Source of the DNA: Heterodera schachtii
Taxonomy: Eukaryota > Nematoda > Chromadorea > Rhabditida > Heteroderidae
Assembly (NCBI GenBank): GCA_023374025.1
Contig: SIJG01000006.1
Span: forward strand, 3,235,691-3,299,690
Direction of reading: 5' to 3'
DNA length: 64,000 nt
This document shows, piece after piece, positions 1 to 10,672 of this stretch. The position numbers were made by a program, and so were the translations under genes. A model generated the notes under the pieces. It did not search any database. It saw only the letters and a list, made by a program, of their open reading frames with translations, and was not told the origin of the DNA. The stretch's first letter is position 1. Each line of letters starts with the position of its first letter.

Positions 1-357
1 CAATTTAAAATTAATCAAAATACTGTGCAACGACAAAAAAGCTAGCTAAATTAAAAGAAATGCAAAAACTAATCAAAGATTAGACATTTTGCTTTTTTTT
101 TTGATGGAAGAAGAAATGATTCTGGCCTTTAATGTTTTGAGTGATAAGCCGCATTTATTGCACATCAGTATTGTCTACTAAAATGCTCGGTAAGTCCAAA
201 AAAATTTTTTTCGGGAAAAATCGACATTTGACTTTTAGAGGGGTTGAATAATACAAGGCCCTCTCCAATTAAAGGCCCTATAGAAGGCCTGGGAATTCAA
301 TTAGTGAATTTACATTAGATATTGACTTTAATTTAAATAACCGATTTTGGAATGAAC
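1..357. other. AT-rich DNA, no supportable gene
   Basis: Low-complexity AT-rich sequence. The only gene-like feature is a plus-strand ORF of about 25 codons starting near position 104 and closing just before a GTAAGT at about 190. It is too short to call. Confidence 0.5.
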
Positions 358-485
358 GGTGGGTGCAAGTGGGTTTTTGGGCGGCGCAAGTGTCGGGGCG
401 CAAATATTCATTTTAACTGGGCGGCGCAAGTATCGAGGCGCAAATATCGCAGCGAAAATGTCTGCGGCACAAAAGTCGGTACACC
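358..485. repeat. GC-rich islet ending in a transposon-like terminus
   Basis: A 128-bp GC-rich islet in AT-rich DNA. It contains two degenerate copies of a 'GGGCGGCGCAAGT...GCGCAAATAT' unit. Its right edge (475-485) is GTCGGTACACC, the exact reverse complement of the first 11 bases (GGTGTACCGAC) of the transposon at 9389. Both edges of the islet begin GGTG when read inward. No matching target-site duplication was found, so this may be a deleted or truncated relative of that element. The short open frame across it is best ignored. Confidence 0.45.
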
Positions 486-3400
486 ATATTAAAATACAAT
501 TTAAAAAATATAAACTACTTATTATTATAAATCATGGATAAATATACTTTTGCTGGCAGTTTGGGCCTGTAACATAAATTAAGCTGCTATTTTGTAAATA
601 TTTAAAAGATTTCTAACTTTTAAACTATTAACATGTTTTCGTGTGATTAATAATCATAAATATTAATTTATGACGAGTATATGGTAAAAAAATTGTCATG
701 AACAAAAGTGAAAATAATCACAAAATAAATAGCTATTTGGCGAAATATAATATTAAAACCAACAAATTTAATGAATTGGAAAATATGATATAAAATAAAC
801 CTACGAATTCTAAATCAAATGCTCTCATAAAGAAAAAAGGATTAAAACACAAAAAAGGCAATATAATCAAGCAAAAATGATTTTAATGTAAAATATTAAT
901 AACTAAAAAAACAACAATGAATTTTATTTTTATCACAAAGATAAAGATATAGGTGTGAACATTTGGAAATGGAAGAAAGTTATATTGTTATTTATACAAG
1001 AAAATAAATACAAAATGATAAAATTAATATAATTATTTAAATCATATGACAGACTTTAATTAAATAAACACCAATATGAATGGCACTTTGGCTTCATCAC
1101 TTAATCCATACGGTGATTAAACAAGAAAAATAAAATAATAACTAAATAATACTTCTACTAAATTGAAAAATTTAATAATAATACAGCTTTTGAATAAATA
1201 ATTATTAAAAAAACTTTTATTTTATAAAATAAAATATATTTTGGTTGAGTCAAAGATAATTTAAAACAAACTAATAAATTTGAACATTTATTTAGAGAAG
1301 CTACACAATAGTGAAGTTTTCGTATCAGATAAAACATTTAAAAACCTAATGCTTAATCAGGGTAAATATTTTTACCTATGTATACTAATACAATTTAAAT
1401 AAAGTTTAACCAATTGCTGAACCAAAAAGTTCCAATTAAAAATTAATTAACACAAAAAGTAATTATAATATATAAAATTTAATAAAAAAACAAAGCAAAG
1501 TTTAATCACCTGGATAACAAAGAGATAAGAACCATCAAGTGAAATTATAAATCTTCTATAAGTAAAAATTATTTAATAAAATGCAATTTAAGCAAGAAAA
1601 AAACTATGATATATTTCGCTAATAATTGCATTTAATTTTTAAACGAGCTAGTAAAGCGTAATGTCATTTATACATTCGGTGGCACTTAAGAGAATATAAA
1701 ATTTAATATATTGATATTTGAATACCTATTTTTATTGGAATTATGTAAATAATTAATATAAAAGGAAGAACATTTATCGAAATCATTTTATTTGGAAGCT
1801 GTTAATAAATATGTCATGAAAGCTTAAAAATGATTCCTTAAAAACAAATTGTTGTATTAATAATTAAAAATATTTGTATCAAAGAGTTATTGATAATAAA
1901 TAAGTAGTATCTCAATTAGAAAATTAAGGAAATCAACAATTTTTTTAATTAGAGCTTGTCACCATGCATGGCGATATCATTTATTAAGACGGTTAAATAA
2001 TTTATAAAAAAACCAGAACAATTGAAAAAGATCATATAAATTTATGAAGGTATAATTGAAAAAAACTCAAATTAAAATAATTTAAACATATAATAGTCAA
2101 TATATGATACAATTTTTTAGTTAGCCTTTGCTTGGTACAATGCTATATTTAACAAATATTTATATATAGATTTGTTAAAATTGTTTCATGAAAGATCAAA
2201 TTAAAAAATAAATAATGTTAAGAATTAAAAAAGAATCATGCAATTTAAATAATATTATAATTCATTTAAATAAATAATAATAAATATAGCAAATTGAAAA
2301 TAATATTATGAAGAATTTATGAAAAAATTATACATTTAACAAAATCACATCATTTTGGGCAGAAAAGTAAGAACAAATTTATGAAATTATAAAAATATTT
2401 TTGGTTATATTTATGTATTAATTATTTGTGAGTTGCCGTGAAATTTGTTCTGATTCTAATAGTTTTTTTTTTATATTAAAATTTTTAAGATTAATTACTC
2501 ATTTCTGTGATATTTGACATAATAGTAATAAATAAATTCAATATTTTTATGTTTGTAAAGGTTTTTTGAATTTACATATGAAAATTAGGATTTAATCAAA
2601 AAATAATATTTTATAGTTTTTATAAAATAAAAAATAAATTATGGTCCAATATGCTTATATCTTTTGTTTTGAATTTAAAAATTTATTTTTTATTTATTGA
2701 ATTCTAACTTATTTTCACTTTTTGATTCATTTTAGCTACAATAATTTTCAAGTGTCACGGTCCTTAAATATTTAATTAACAATTTTTAATTTTGTGTCAA
2801 AAGCGTTTTATACCATAAAATCATATTAATAAGTAAAAGTAAAATTCTTTAGATCTTAAGCTCAACTTTATTGTTAGTGTTTTGTTTAATTAATTAATTT
2901 TATTTATTACTTGAGTCAGTGCATGGTGTTTAATTCCAAACTTGGAAGTTCATAAAAAATATTTAACTGAAATAATGAGATACTTTGAATTTTATGAAAT
3001 AATTTTATTATATTGTAGACATAAATATTACATTTACTTAAAATTTATCTAACAAACTTGTTCAAATATAAAAAAAAACTTAAAGAAATCACATATTTAC
3101 ATAATATGTATCATGAAATAAAACTAAAAAAAACATATTTATAGTAAATTAAAAGGATTTGTTATTATAAAATTAAAATCATATTACATACAAATATTTT
3201 GGTTCTATATAAAAAGATAAAGAGGATATATGATAAAAGAAAAAAATGAATTAAGTAATTATGCGAATACTAATATTAATAATACATTCTCATAAAGGAA
3301 GAACAGCATTATCTTTAAGGATATTCATAGGTCAGGGGAAAAACCATAAATTTTTCTCATTTTAAAAAATGAACACAATTAAGTTCTAATTTAAACTTCA

Positions 3401-6400
3401 TCAATAAGAAAATTTATTAATATAAGATGAACCTAAAATAACCTATAATAAATTATTTAAATGTGATTAAAATTAATGCATTATTGAATTTATCAAAATT
3501 ACCTAATGAGTATCGAATAAAAATAAAATTGAACCAATACAGCGATAAAACCTACTATTAGATATGATTAAGTTTATTTAGAATTTAGAAATAAAAATTT
3601 GAATTACAAATTGTTGACAGTGTAGTAAAATAATAAAACATAAGATATAAATAAGATTATATGAACAAATTAATCGGCATGAAGGTGTTTTCTCCATTCA
3701 CTGTTTCAAAGAGCTACAGAAAAACGAGATTTATAAATATATAATATTATATTAATAAAAAATAAACTTTTAACCACACAACAAAAAAATATTTAAAGAA
3801 AATTTAGTAGTGATGATGTGATAGATAAATGTATTATATTTTAAAATAATATAATTATTAAAATTGAATGGATTTAAATAAAATAAATTAATATACTAAT
3901 ACGAATCGGGAACGGGATCAACCGAGACTTTTTCCGTTTTATTTTTTTGGATAAATATTTTTGATCTTTTATTTTATTTATCTTATTAATATGCTATAAA
4001 TGGGTTATATTTTATTAAATAACGAAATATAAGATAGCTAATGACTAATTGTTGAAGAATAAGAAAAAAAAATTTAAATCTGGAAATTATATAATTATTT
4101 CTTTTAATCAGTAAATACAAAAGAATGTAAAAAATTACAACATTATAGCATTGTCAAGATTCCGTAAGATTCATAGAATGGATGAATAAGTTTAAATAAA
4201 ATTGTTGCTAAAAAAATATTATCGATCAGTAATTTAAAAAATTTTATTTTTAAATAATTGGCAGTCAATTTCGCTGCAATTTATTTTTTACAAAGGATGT
4301 TCAATTAATATTCAAATGAAATAATAAATATAAATAATAATAATAAAATGTATAAATCCTTATATTACCATTCGAACTATTCAATAACCAATATGAATTG
4401 CAAAAAAAAAAGCAATTCCAAAATGAATCATATGAAAATAACTAAATAATTAGCTATATAAATTAACAATTACATTGCTTCAATTTCGACGAAGACAAAT
4501 GGAAGAAATTAGGTTAAATAATATATAATAAATTATATTTTTTAGATATAATACTGTTGACATTTTATAAGTATAATTAATAAAAAAAATAACTAAAAAA
4601 TAAATAAATATTAAAAAATGCGAAGTTTTAAAATATAAAATAAACTATAAAATAAATAAGAATAATTCTAATTAATTGAATTTTATTTTTAATGAATAAA
4701 ATAATAATCCCAAAAGTCATAAGAAAAAGACAGCTTGAAAATGATATATTCAATTTACTAATAATGGAACTAATGAAAACCGAATCGCGTCGAGAAAGCT
4801 TGATAATTAACATTTATGAATATAAATAGTAGCTATAATTAAAGTTAAACAAATTTAAAAGAAGCAAACTATGCCTGCAATTTAACTTAAATAAATCAGA
4901 AATCACAATAACATTATAAAAATAGTAGATCAATTAAATCATTTATTTTGTTTTCAAAAATATTTATTAATAAACAAAATTAAATTTTTATTTGAATTAA
5001 GGAAGGTCAAATGAATTATCAATTGAATTAGAAATTGCATCATATTGAATTTTTAAAATAAGGTTTATAATACCTATTTTGCGAAACTGAAAAATGCAAA
5101 ATGAAAAAAAGCGAAATGAAAAAAACCAAAATGTGCAAAAAAGCGAAAAGTGAAATTTTTTTTCAAAAATTTTAGCAATAGCAAAAATCATAAATTTTGT
5201 TGTTATGATGCAAAAACTAACAAAACTTTGCATTTTCCGGTTCATCTTTTTCTCAGATCACAAAAAATCACAAACCTACCCATTTTGGGTTAAAATTTCA
5301 AAAATCAAGGTAAAATGAAGGTCATGCGGTGCCGACAAACTCCGCCATAAAAATTTTTGGAAATTGTAATAAAATTTGATAGGTATATAAAAGTAAAATA
5401 ATAAACTACAAATAAAAAACCAAAAAAATTTTCTTTAGTATACAATAAATAATATTGATATTTTTTAAATTATTTCGTTGTTCTTTTATTTCTGTATCAT
5501 TTAAATTAAAAATAATAAATATGATTTAGAGATTCTTTTCTTTTACTAAAGTATAGTATTAATCATTGTTAACTTGAGTATTTATTTTGACAAATATATT
5601 ATATTATTCTTTATTTTAATTCTTTTCGCATTAAATTATTTCATATCAAATTTAAAAGTAATTTTAAAATCACTTTTTCTGTTTGCAGAACGCATCTTTA
5701 ATCAAGGCGTATATTTTTATGCAAAATTTTAAATATCAATTATTATTAAACATCAATTGCTTTCTTCGATAAATTATATAATTTGTTTTCAAAGAAAATC
5801 ATTATACTCGCTCTCATGCTTCCAATCATTGCCTAAACTGGTTCTTGCAAATTCCGAACAGTTTATTTGGTTGATTATATGCATTATATTATTTAGTTTT
5901 TATGAATCTTTTTATATGATTTTCTATTATTCGTGATTTTAAATAACTTTTCAATTGATTTTAAAATTAAGCTGATTTTTATCAATGTCATTTTTTAAAT
6001 AATTATAATTTTTTTTATCATGTATCAGTTTTTTAAGTGGAATTTTATAATAATATAATCATCTTCCATACTCGTTTTTTAACGTATATTTAAAACTATT
6101 AAAAGGATTTTTAATAACAAACATAATTAATATACATCTTATCCAATGCATACGCAGATATATTTAATTTTATATTTTTTAATAAGTTAATATCAAATTA
6201 TATTTTGCAAATTAGTGTTTAGGTTTTTAAATATTTGCATTTTATTTATTTATTTATTAAATGAATTTGTTTTGTCAATGTTTCTTCTTCTTGATATCAT
6301 TTTCAACGTAAATTTCTGTAAAACATTTAGCCAATTAATTAGAAAATAATATTATCAGAGATTTTTATAATGATAAACTTTCATATATATAATATTAAAT

Positions 6401-7634
6401 GGGTCAAGAAATTAAATATCAATCAAAACATTTCAAATAAACTAAAACGAATATAAATCTTTATATACGGATAAAAAAAATTCAGAATCAAAATTGAATG
6501 TGAAATTAAATATTATATGAAAAAGAAAAATTGCTGTAAGGAAATGCATCAAAGAAAATACGAATATTTGTCAAGAAAGGAATAAATGAAAGACTGGATT
6601 TGTATTATCCTTGGTGATTTATCAAATTAATTGAAACTTCGAATAATAATAATAATTGTTTTATTTGAAAAAAATGAATAAAAAATAATACCCAAACAAA
6701 CACATAAAATATGTTATAACCACAGCTAATTCCACTGAATTTGCACAAGCTTTTAATTATAGAACATAAAAAATAAATTTTTTGAAAATTAATATTTTTT
6801 ATAAAAATAAACAACGTAAAAATATGCTCATTAAAGAAAAAATCTTTTTATAAAATTCACAGAATTTTAAATATTCGTTTTATTACAAATTTATTAGTCA
6901 TACTGTAATCATATATTGGCATTAAATGAGAATATACAATATGTGATTATAAAGAGACAAAAAATAAATATTTTTAAAATCCTTTATCGATTTTTAATTA
7001 ATATTCAAAAGCACAATGAATCTCTGTTGAAAATAAAGATTAAATACATAAGCACAATATTTATTAATGTTAAGTAAAAACAAGATGAGTAATTCAACAT
7101 TCAAAAAAGACTAGCTCAATAACAAATTCGTTTACTTATAACACGTTTAAATGAATATTCGAAATTTAATGAAATGGAAAAATTCAATAAAATAAGTAAA
7201 TAATTAAAAAATTTTATATTATAAAATGATATACTTAAGAAATATCCAAATAAAAAATGTGAAATATTACATAATCTATTATATTATTTGAGCGCGTCAT
7301 TCCGTTACAAAAATACAAAAAGTGTGATTCAAATGAACGCGACAAATAACATAATGACAAAAAAAAGTTGTTGTTTTGAAACGATTGAAAATTAATAAAA
7401 ATTCTTTACTTTTTTTTTAATTTCGATTTTAATTTTAATTTTATTTAATTAATAATTTATCAAACTTTTGTTTTTTCCAAATCAAAAAACTTTTTTTTTA
7501 TTCAATTATAATTTCAACTTTAATTTCAAATATTTGTCTTTTTGTTTTTTATATATATATTTTTTACTTTTCTTTTCTTTTCTTAAGGTTATTTTTCAAA
7601 TAAAAACCTTTGCTAATTACAAATAAGGAAACAA
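486..7634. other. AT-rich intergenic DNA, no supportable gene
   Basis: About 7 kb of AT-rich sequence with A/T homopolymers and simple runs. Short open frames here (for example minus strand near 4628-4813, 4997-5245 and 6605-6814) are rich in Ile, Phe, Asn and Lys, as expected from translated AT-rich DNA, and show no domain. Around 5090-5300 there is a degenerate 'AAAAGCGAAATG/CAAAATG' repetition like the repeats at 8.6-9.0 kb. Confidence 0.6.
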
Positions 7635-8410
7635 ATAAGTGAAGAGAAAGATTTTTATGGAAGTAAAAGAAAAGAGAAAGGAACTGCAAAAGAGGAGAGG
7701 GGGAGAAATAAAGAAATGTGAGCATGAAGCGAGAAAGAGAGAAGTCGAAGAGAGAATGGAAGAGAAATAAAAAGAGCGAAGAGAGAGAGAGAGAAACAGG
7801 GAAAAAAGACAAAGGAAGTAATATTGAGAAAGATAAAAATGCGTAAGAAAAAATTAAGCAAGAGAGAGAGGAAAGGAGAGAAAGAGATAAAGAGAAGGAT
7901 TTATAGAGAGAGAAAGAGGGAGGGAGAAAGGAATAAGGAGAGAGAGAAATAGAAAGAGAGGGAAAGGAGAAGAGAGAGAGCATGAAGAAGAGAGAGAGAA
8001 GTTGGAGAGAAAGAAAGAAAGAGATGGACAGAAAGTGATAGGAGAATAGATGAAGGGAGAGAGAGGGGGAATGAAAGAGAGAATGAGCATAATGATAGAG
8101 AGAGAAAGCTGGAAAAAGATAAAGAGATAAAGAAAGATGGAGAGAGAGAGAGAGAAAGGGAAAAAAGAGAGGGAAATTCAAGAGAAAGGAGAGAGGGTTG
8201 GAAAAAGAGAGAGATAATAGAGAGGAACATTAGTAGCGAAGAGTGATAGAGAGAGAAAGAGGGAGGGAGAGAGAAAGAGTAAGAGAGAGGGAGAGAGAGG
8301 GAGATAAGGAGAGAGAGAGAGAGAAATAGAGAGAGGGAAAAGAGAGGAGAGGAGCAATAAATAAAGAGGCTGAAAGAGAGATAGAGTTAAAGAACAGAGA
8401 GAGAGAAAGC
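7635..8410. repeat. Long polypurine (GAGA-type) tract
   Basis: The plus strand is almost entirely purine for nearly 800 bases, made of irregular GAGAGAAA, GGGAGAGA and AAGAGA units with few pyrimidine interruptions. The long minus-strand open frames here translate to Ser/Leu/Phe-rich low-complexity sequence in several frames at once, so they are composition artefacts. Tracts like this can adopt triplex (H-DNA) structure and are usually length-polymorphic. Confidence 0.9.
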
Positions 8411-8594
8411 AAAAATATATGTGAATTATATATAAATTTTATTCTTTGAACAGTTGGTGAAAGATTTAGAGCCACCCAATATCTAAAATTTTATATAAAA
8501 TGAAATTTCAAATAGGGTACTTTCTCGTAGATTTTTTGTGGTAATGAGTTTTTACTTTTCTGTGATTATTTGTTTCAATTAAATTTTTCATTAA

Positions 8595-9030
8595 TGACTA
8601 GGGATGGGAATTTAAGTCACGAAAAATCTCAAAAAATCGACTTAAAAAGTCATGAAAAACCGCAAAAAAGTCACGAAAAATCCAAAAAAGCACTAAATAA
8701 ATCCAAAAAGGTCCTGAAAATTAGCCAAATGTTAAACATTCTTCGAAGAAAGTAATTTAAAAATGACTAATTTTAACGGAAAAAAATTCAAAAGTGTTAT
8801 GTATACCGCCAGATTTTTGTTTTATTTTTCAGTCCCGTCATTTGAGTCCTTATGGTACAAGAAACTTCAGTTTCGTCTCGAAGATTGATTGACTTATTTT
8901 TTGGAATTTTCATCACAAAAAGTTAAATTTTGCCTTAAAAAGTGTAAAAAGTCATGAAAAAAAGTCACAAAAGCAAAAAGTCATAAAAACCACAAAAAGG
9001 ATATAAAAGTCGCAAAAAAATGTATGTTAG
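8595..9030. repeat. Degenerate AAAAGTCAYGAAAAA repeat region
   Basis: Two clusters (about 8610-8740 and 8930-9030) contain irregular copies of a unit close to AAAAGTCACGAAAAATC or AAAAAGTCATGAAAAA, spaced by 10-20 bases. A Lys/Ser-rich plus-strand ORF (8570-8755) is a by-product of these repeats and is not called as a gene. Confidence 0.6.
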
Positions 9031-9379
9031 AAGCTTCAAACAAAGTTTAGAACACTTTTGCAGTCATTTTTTCAATAAGGAAACTAAAAGAAATTTTCAC
9101 ATCCATCAAATTGGTAATAAAATGTTCAAAGTTGAAGCAATATATAATAAAATGACATAAGACAAATTGAGTGAAAAAACTTAGTTCCAATTAGGCCAAA
9201 ATACTTTGGAGTTATTTATTAAAAAAATTGGAAATAATAATTGAGTAATTAAATTAAATAAAACCAAAAAATTCTTACATAGACAAATTATATTTTTCAA
9301 TTTCTTACTCGAATATAATAATGGATTTTCTTTATTTTTTTACACATAAGATAATATAATCCTATAATTTTTATTAATA

Positions 9380-9388
9380 GAGTCAAAA
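9380..9388. repeat. Left target-site duplication GAGTCAAAA
   Basis: GAGTCAAAA lies directly left of the element at 9389-10065 and is repeated exactly at 10066-10074. A 9-bp target duplication is typical of Mutator-like (MULE) transposition. Confidence 0.75.
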
Positions 9389-10065
9389 GGTGTACCGACA
9401 TTTCGCCAACTAGACATCTCGCCAACTGACACTTCGCCAACTGGACATCTCGCCAACTAAGCCAAATTCGGACGTTTCGCCAACTAAACTAAATTCGGAC
9501 GTTTCGCCAACTGACATTTCGCCAACTAAACTAAAATAAATTTGTTAGTCATATATTGATTTAATGATAATAAAAATTATATAAATGTGTATATGCTCTC
9601 TTAACAATTCAGAGCAGTGAATTTTCTATTTCTTGGATCAGAGAATCAAAATCCTGTGTACATTTCATGTCAGAACAGAACCGAATGAGTCGTTTTTTTG
9701 CAGGACACGATGATACGTAGGGATTCTGAATTCTCTCATCAAAGAAATACAGTCAATGCGAGGAATTGATAAGTGATATGATAAGCAGAAAAAGCATTGA
9801 CAGCCCTGGTTTTCATAGATACACATTTGCATTAAATTATATTACTATTCTCTAGCAAAAATTTTTTTTAGAGTAGTTGGCAAAATAAGTTGGCGAAACG
9901 TCTGAATTTGGCTTAGTTGGCGAAACGTCCGAATTTGGCTTAGTTGGCGAGATATCCAGTTGGCGAAATGTCAGTTGGCGAAATGTCAAAATTATGGTTA
10001 GTTGGCGAAACGTCCGAATTTGCCTTAGTTGGCGAAATGTCCAGTTGGCGAAATGTCATGGAGCC
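9389..10065. mobile_element. Non-autonomous TIR transposon with inverted CGCCAACT arrays (MULE-like)
   Basis: A 677-bp element bounded by a perfect 9-bp direct repeat. The left end (9389-9533) holds at least seven copies of a TTTCGCCAACT or CTCGCCAACT core joined by GACA or AATTCGGACG linkers. The right end (about 9876-10065) holds the same motif inverted (AGTTGGCGAAATGTC, AGTTGGCGAAACGTCCGAAT) about eight times. The termini form an imperfect inverted repeat (GGTGTACCGACATTTCGCC against GGCTCCATGACATTTCGCC). The AT-rich core (9534-9875) has no transposase ORF, so movement would depend on an enzyme from elsewhere. The MULE label rests only on duplication length and TIR design. The ORF at 9944-10153 is a translation of the repeat array. 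Confidence 0.75.
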
Positions 10066-10074
10066 GAGTCAAAA
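10066..10074. repeat. Right target-site duplication GAGTCAAAA
   Basis: Exact copy of 9380-9388 on the other side of the element. Confidence 0.75.
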
Positions 10075-10386
10075 TAAGGCAATCAAATATTGTTTTTGGA
10101 TTTTGGGAGAACAAAAAGCTTCAATTCAGCGTTTTATTCTTAGCCTGGCTTAAAGCTTCTATAATTTGAAATATTTCTACATAATTTCTGCTCTTTTTAT
10201 TATTTGAATTTTCTTTAATTTGCTCGGACTTAAAATGTTCTGTGCTCACTCAAATTGCATAAAATAATAAACCAAAAAGGGAAGACAGCTCAAAACGTTC
10301 TCGCATTAATTTATCATTTCCTTTTTCGCATCAATCAAATGCTGCTGCGGGCACAGTTTCCTCGACAATTGGGCGAAAAGTTTGTC

Positions 10387-10393
10387 TATAAAA
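10387..10393 (+). promoter_or_regulatory. TATA box of the secreted-peptide gene
   Basis: TATAAAA sits 88 bases before the chosen ATG at 10475. A start site about 30 bases downstream would make 10475 the first ATG in the transcript and exclude the in-frame upstream ATG at 10400. In DNA this AT-rich a TATA match alone means little; its value is the spacing to a compact coding region. Confidence 0.4.
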
Positions 10394-10474
10394 TCGGAAA
10401 TGGACAGCGTAATAACCACTAATTCATTCATTAGAATATTAATTAATTGCTATTTTTTCGCGAAGTGTGCCAAA

Positions 10475-10672
10475 ATGAACTCATTATCATTCCCCTCCAT
10501 GTGGTGGTTGCTCATTGGCGGCACCCTTTTGCTGCTGACCGCTTTTGTGGCAAATTGCCAAAATTTGTTCCAGCGCAGCTGGTGGCGCAAATTTATTCGG
10601 CGGTTTTTTCGGGGGCCAAAGAAGAAAATGAATTACATCATAACCAAAATTAATGTTACCATAATTAAATAA
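10475..10672 (+). CDS. Small secreted cationic peptide (candidate antimicrobial peptide or effector)
   Basis: Sixty-five residues in one exon. I do not recognise a family. Residues 1 to about 28 form a textbook signal peptide: a short polar start, a hydrophobic core (WWLLIGGTLLLLTAFVA) and small residues before likely cleavage near NCQ. The rest is about 37 residues with 11 Lys/Arg and no Asp/Glu. It includes the aromatic-basic stretch RSWWRKFIRRFFRGPKKK and a hydrophobic, Lys-containing tail. This looks like an amphipathic membrane-active peptide. The ATG at 10475 has a favourable CCAAAATG context and follows a TATA box at 10387; an AATAAA overlaps the stop region. The frame stays open upstream, but that would bury the signal peptide. 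Base composition is less AT-rich than the flanks. Seen: signal peptide and charge. Inferred: secretion and activity. Confidence 0.6.
   Translation: MNSLSFPSMWWLLIGGTLLLLTAFVANCQNLFQRSWWRKFIRRFFRGPKKKMNYIITKINVTIIK

Noticed and set aside
104..195. Short plus-strand ORF followed by GTAAGT
   Set aside because: About 25 codons, no partner exon and no recognisable protein; the donor-like site is expected by chance.
7564..8475. Long minus-strand ORFs (up to 205 aa) across the purine tract
   Set aside because: Ser/Leu/Phe low-complexity translations open in several frames at once; explained by the absence of purine-type stop codons in a GA/CT tract.
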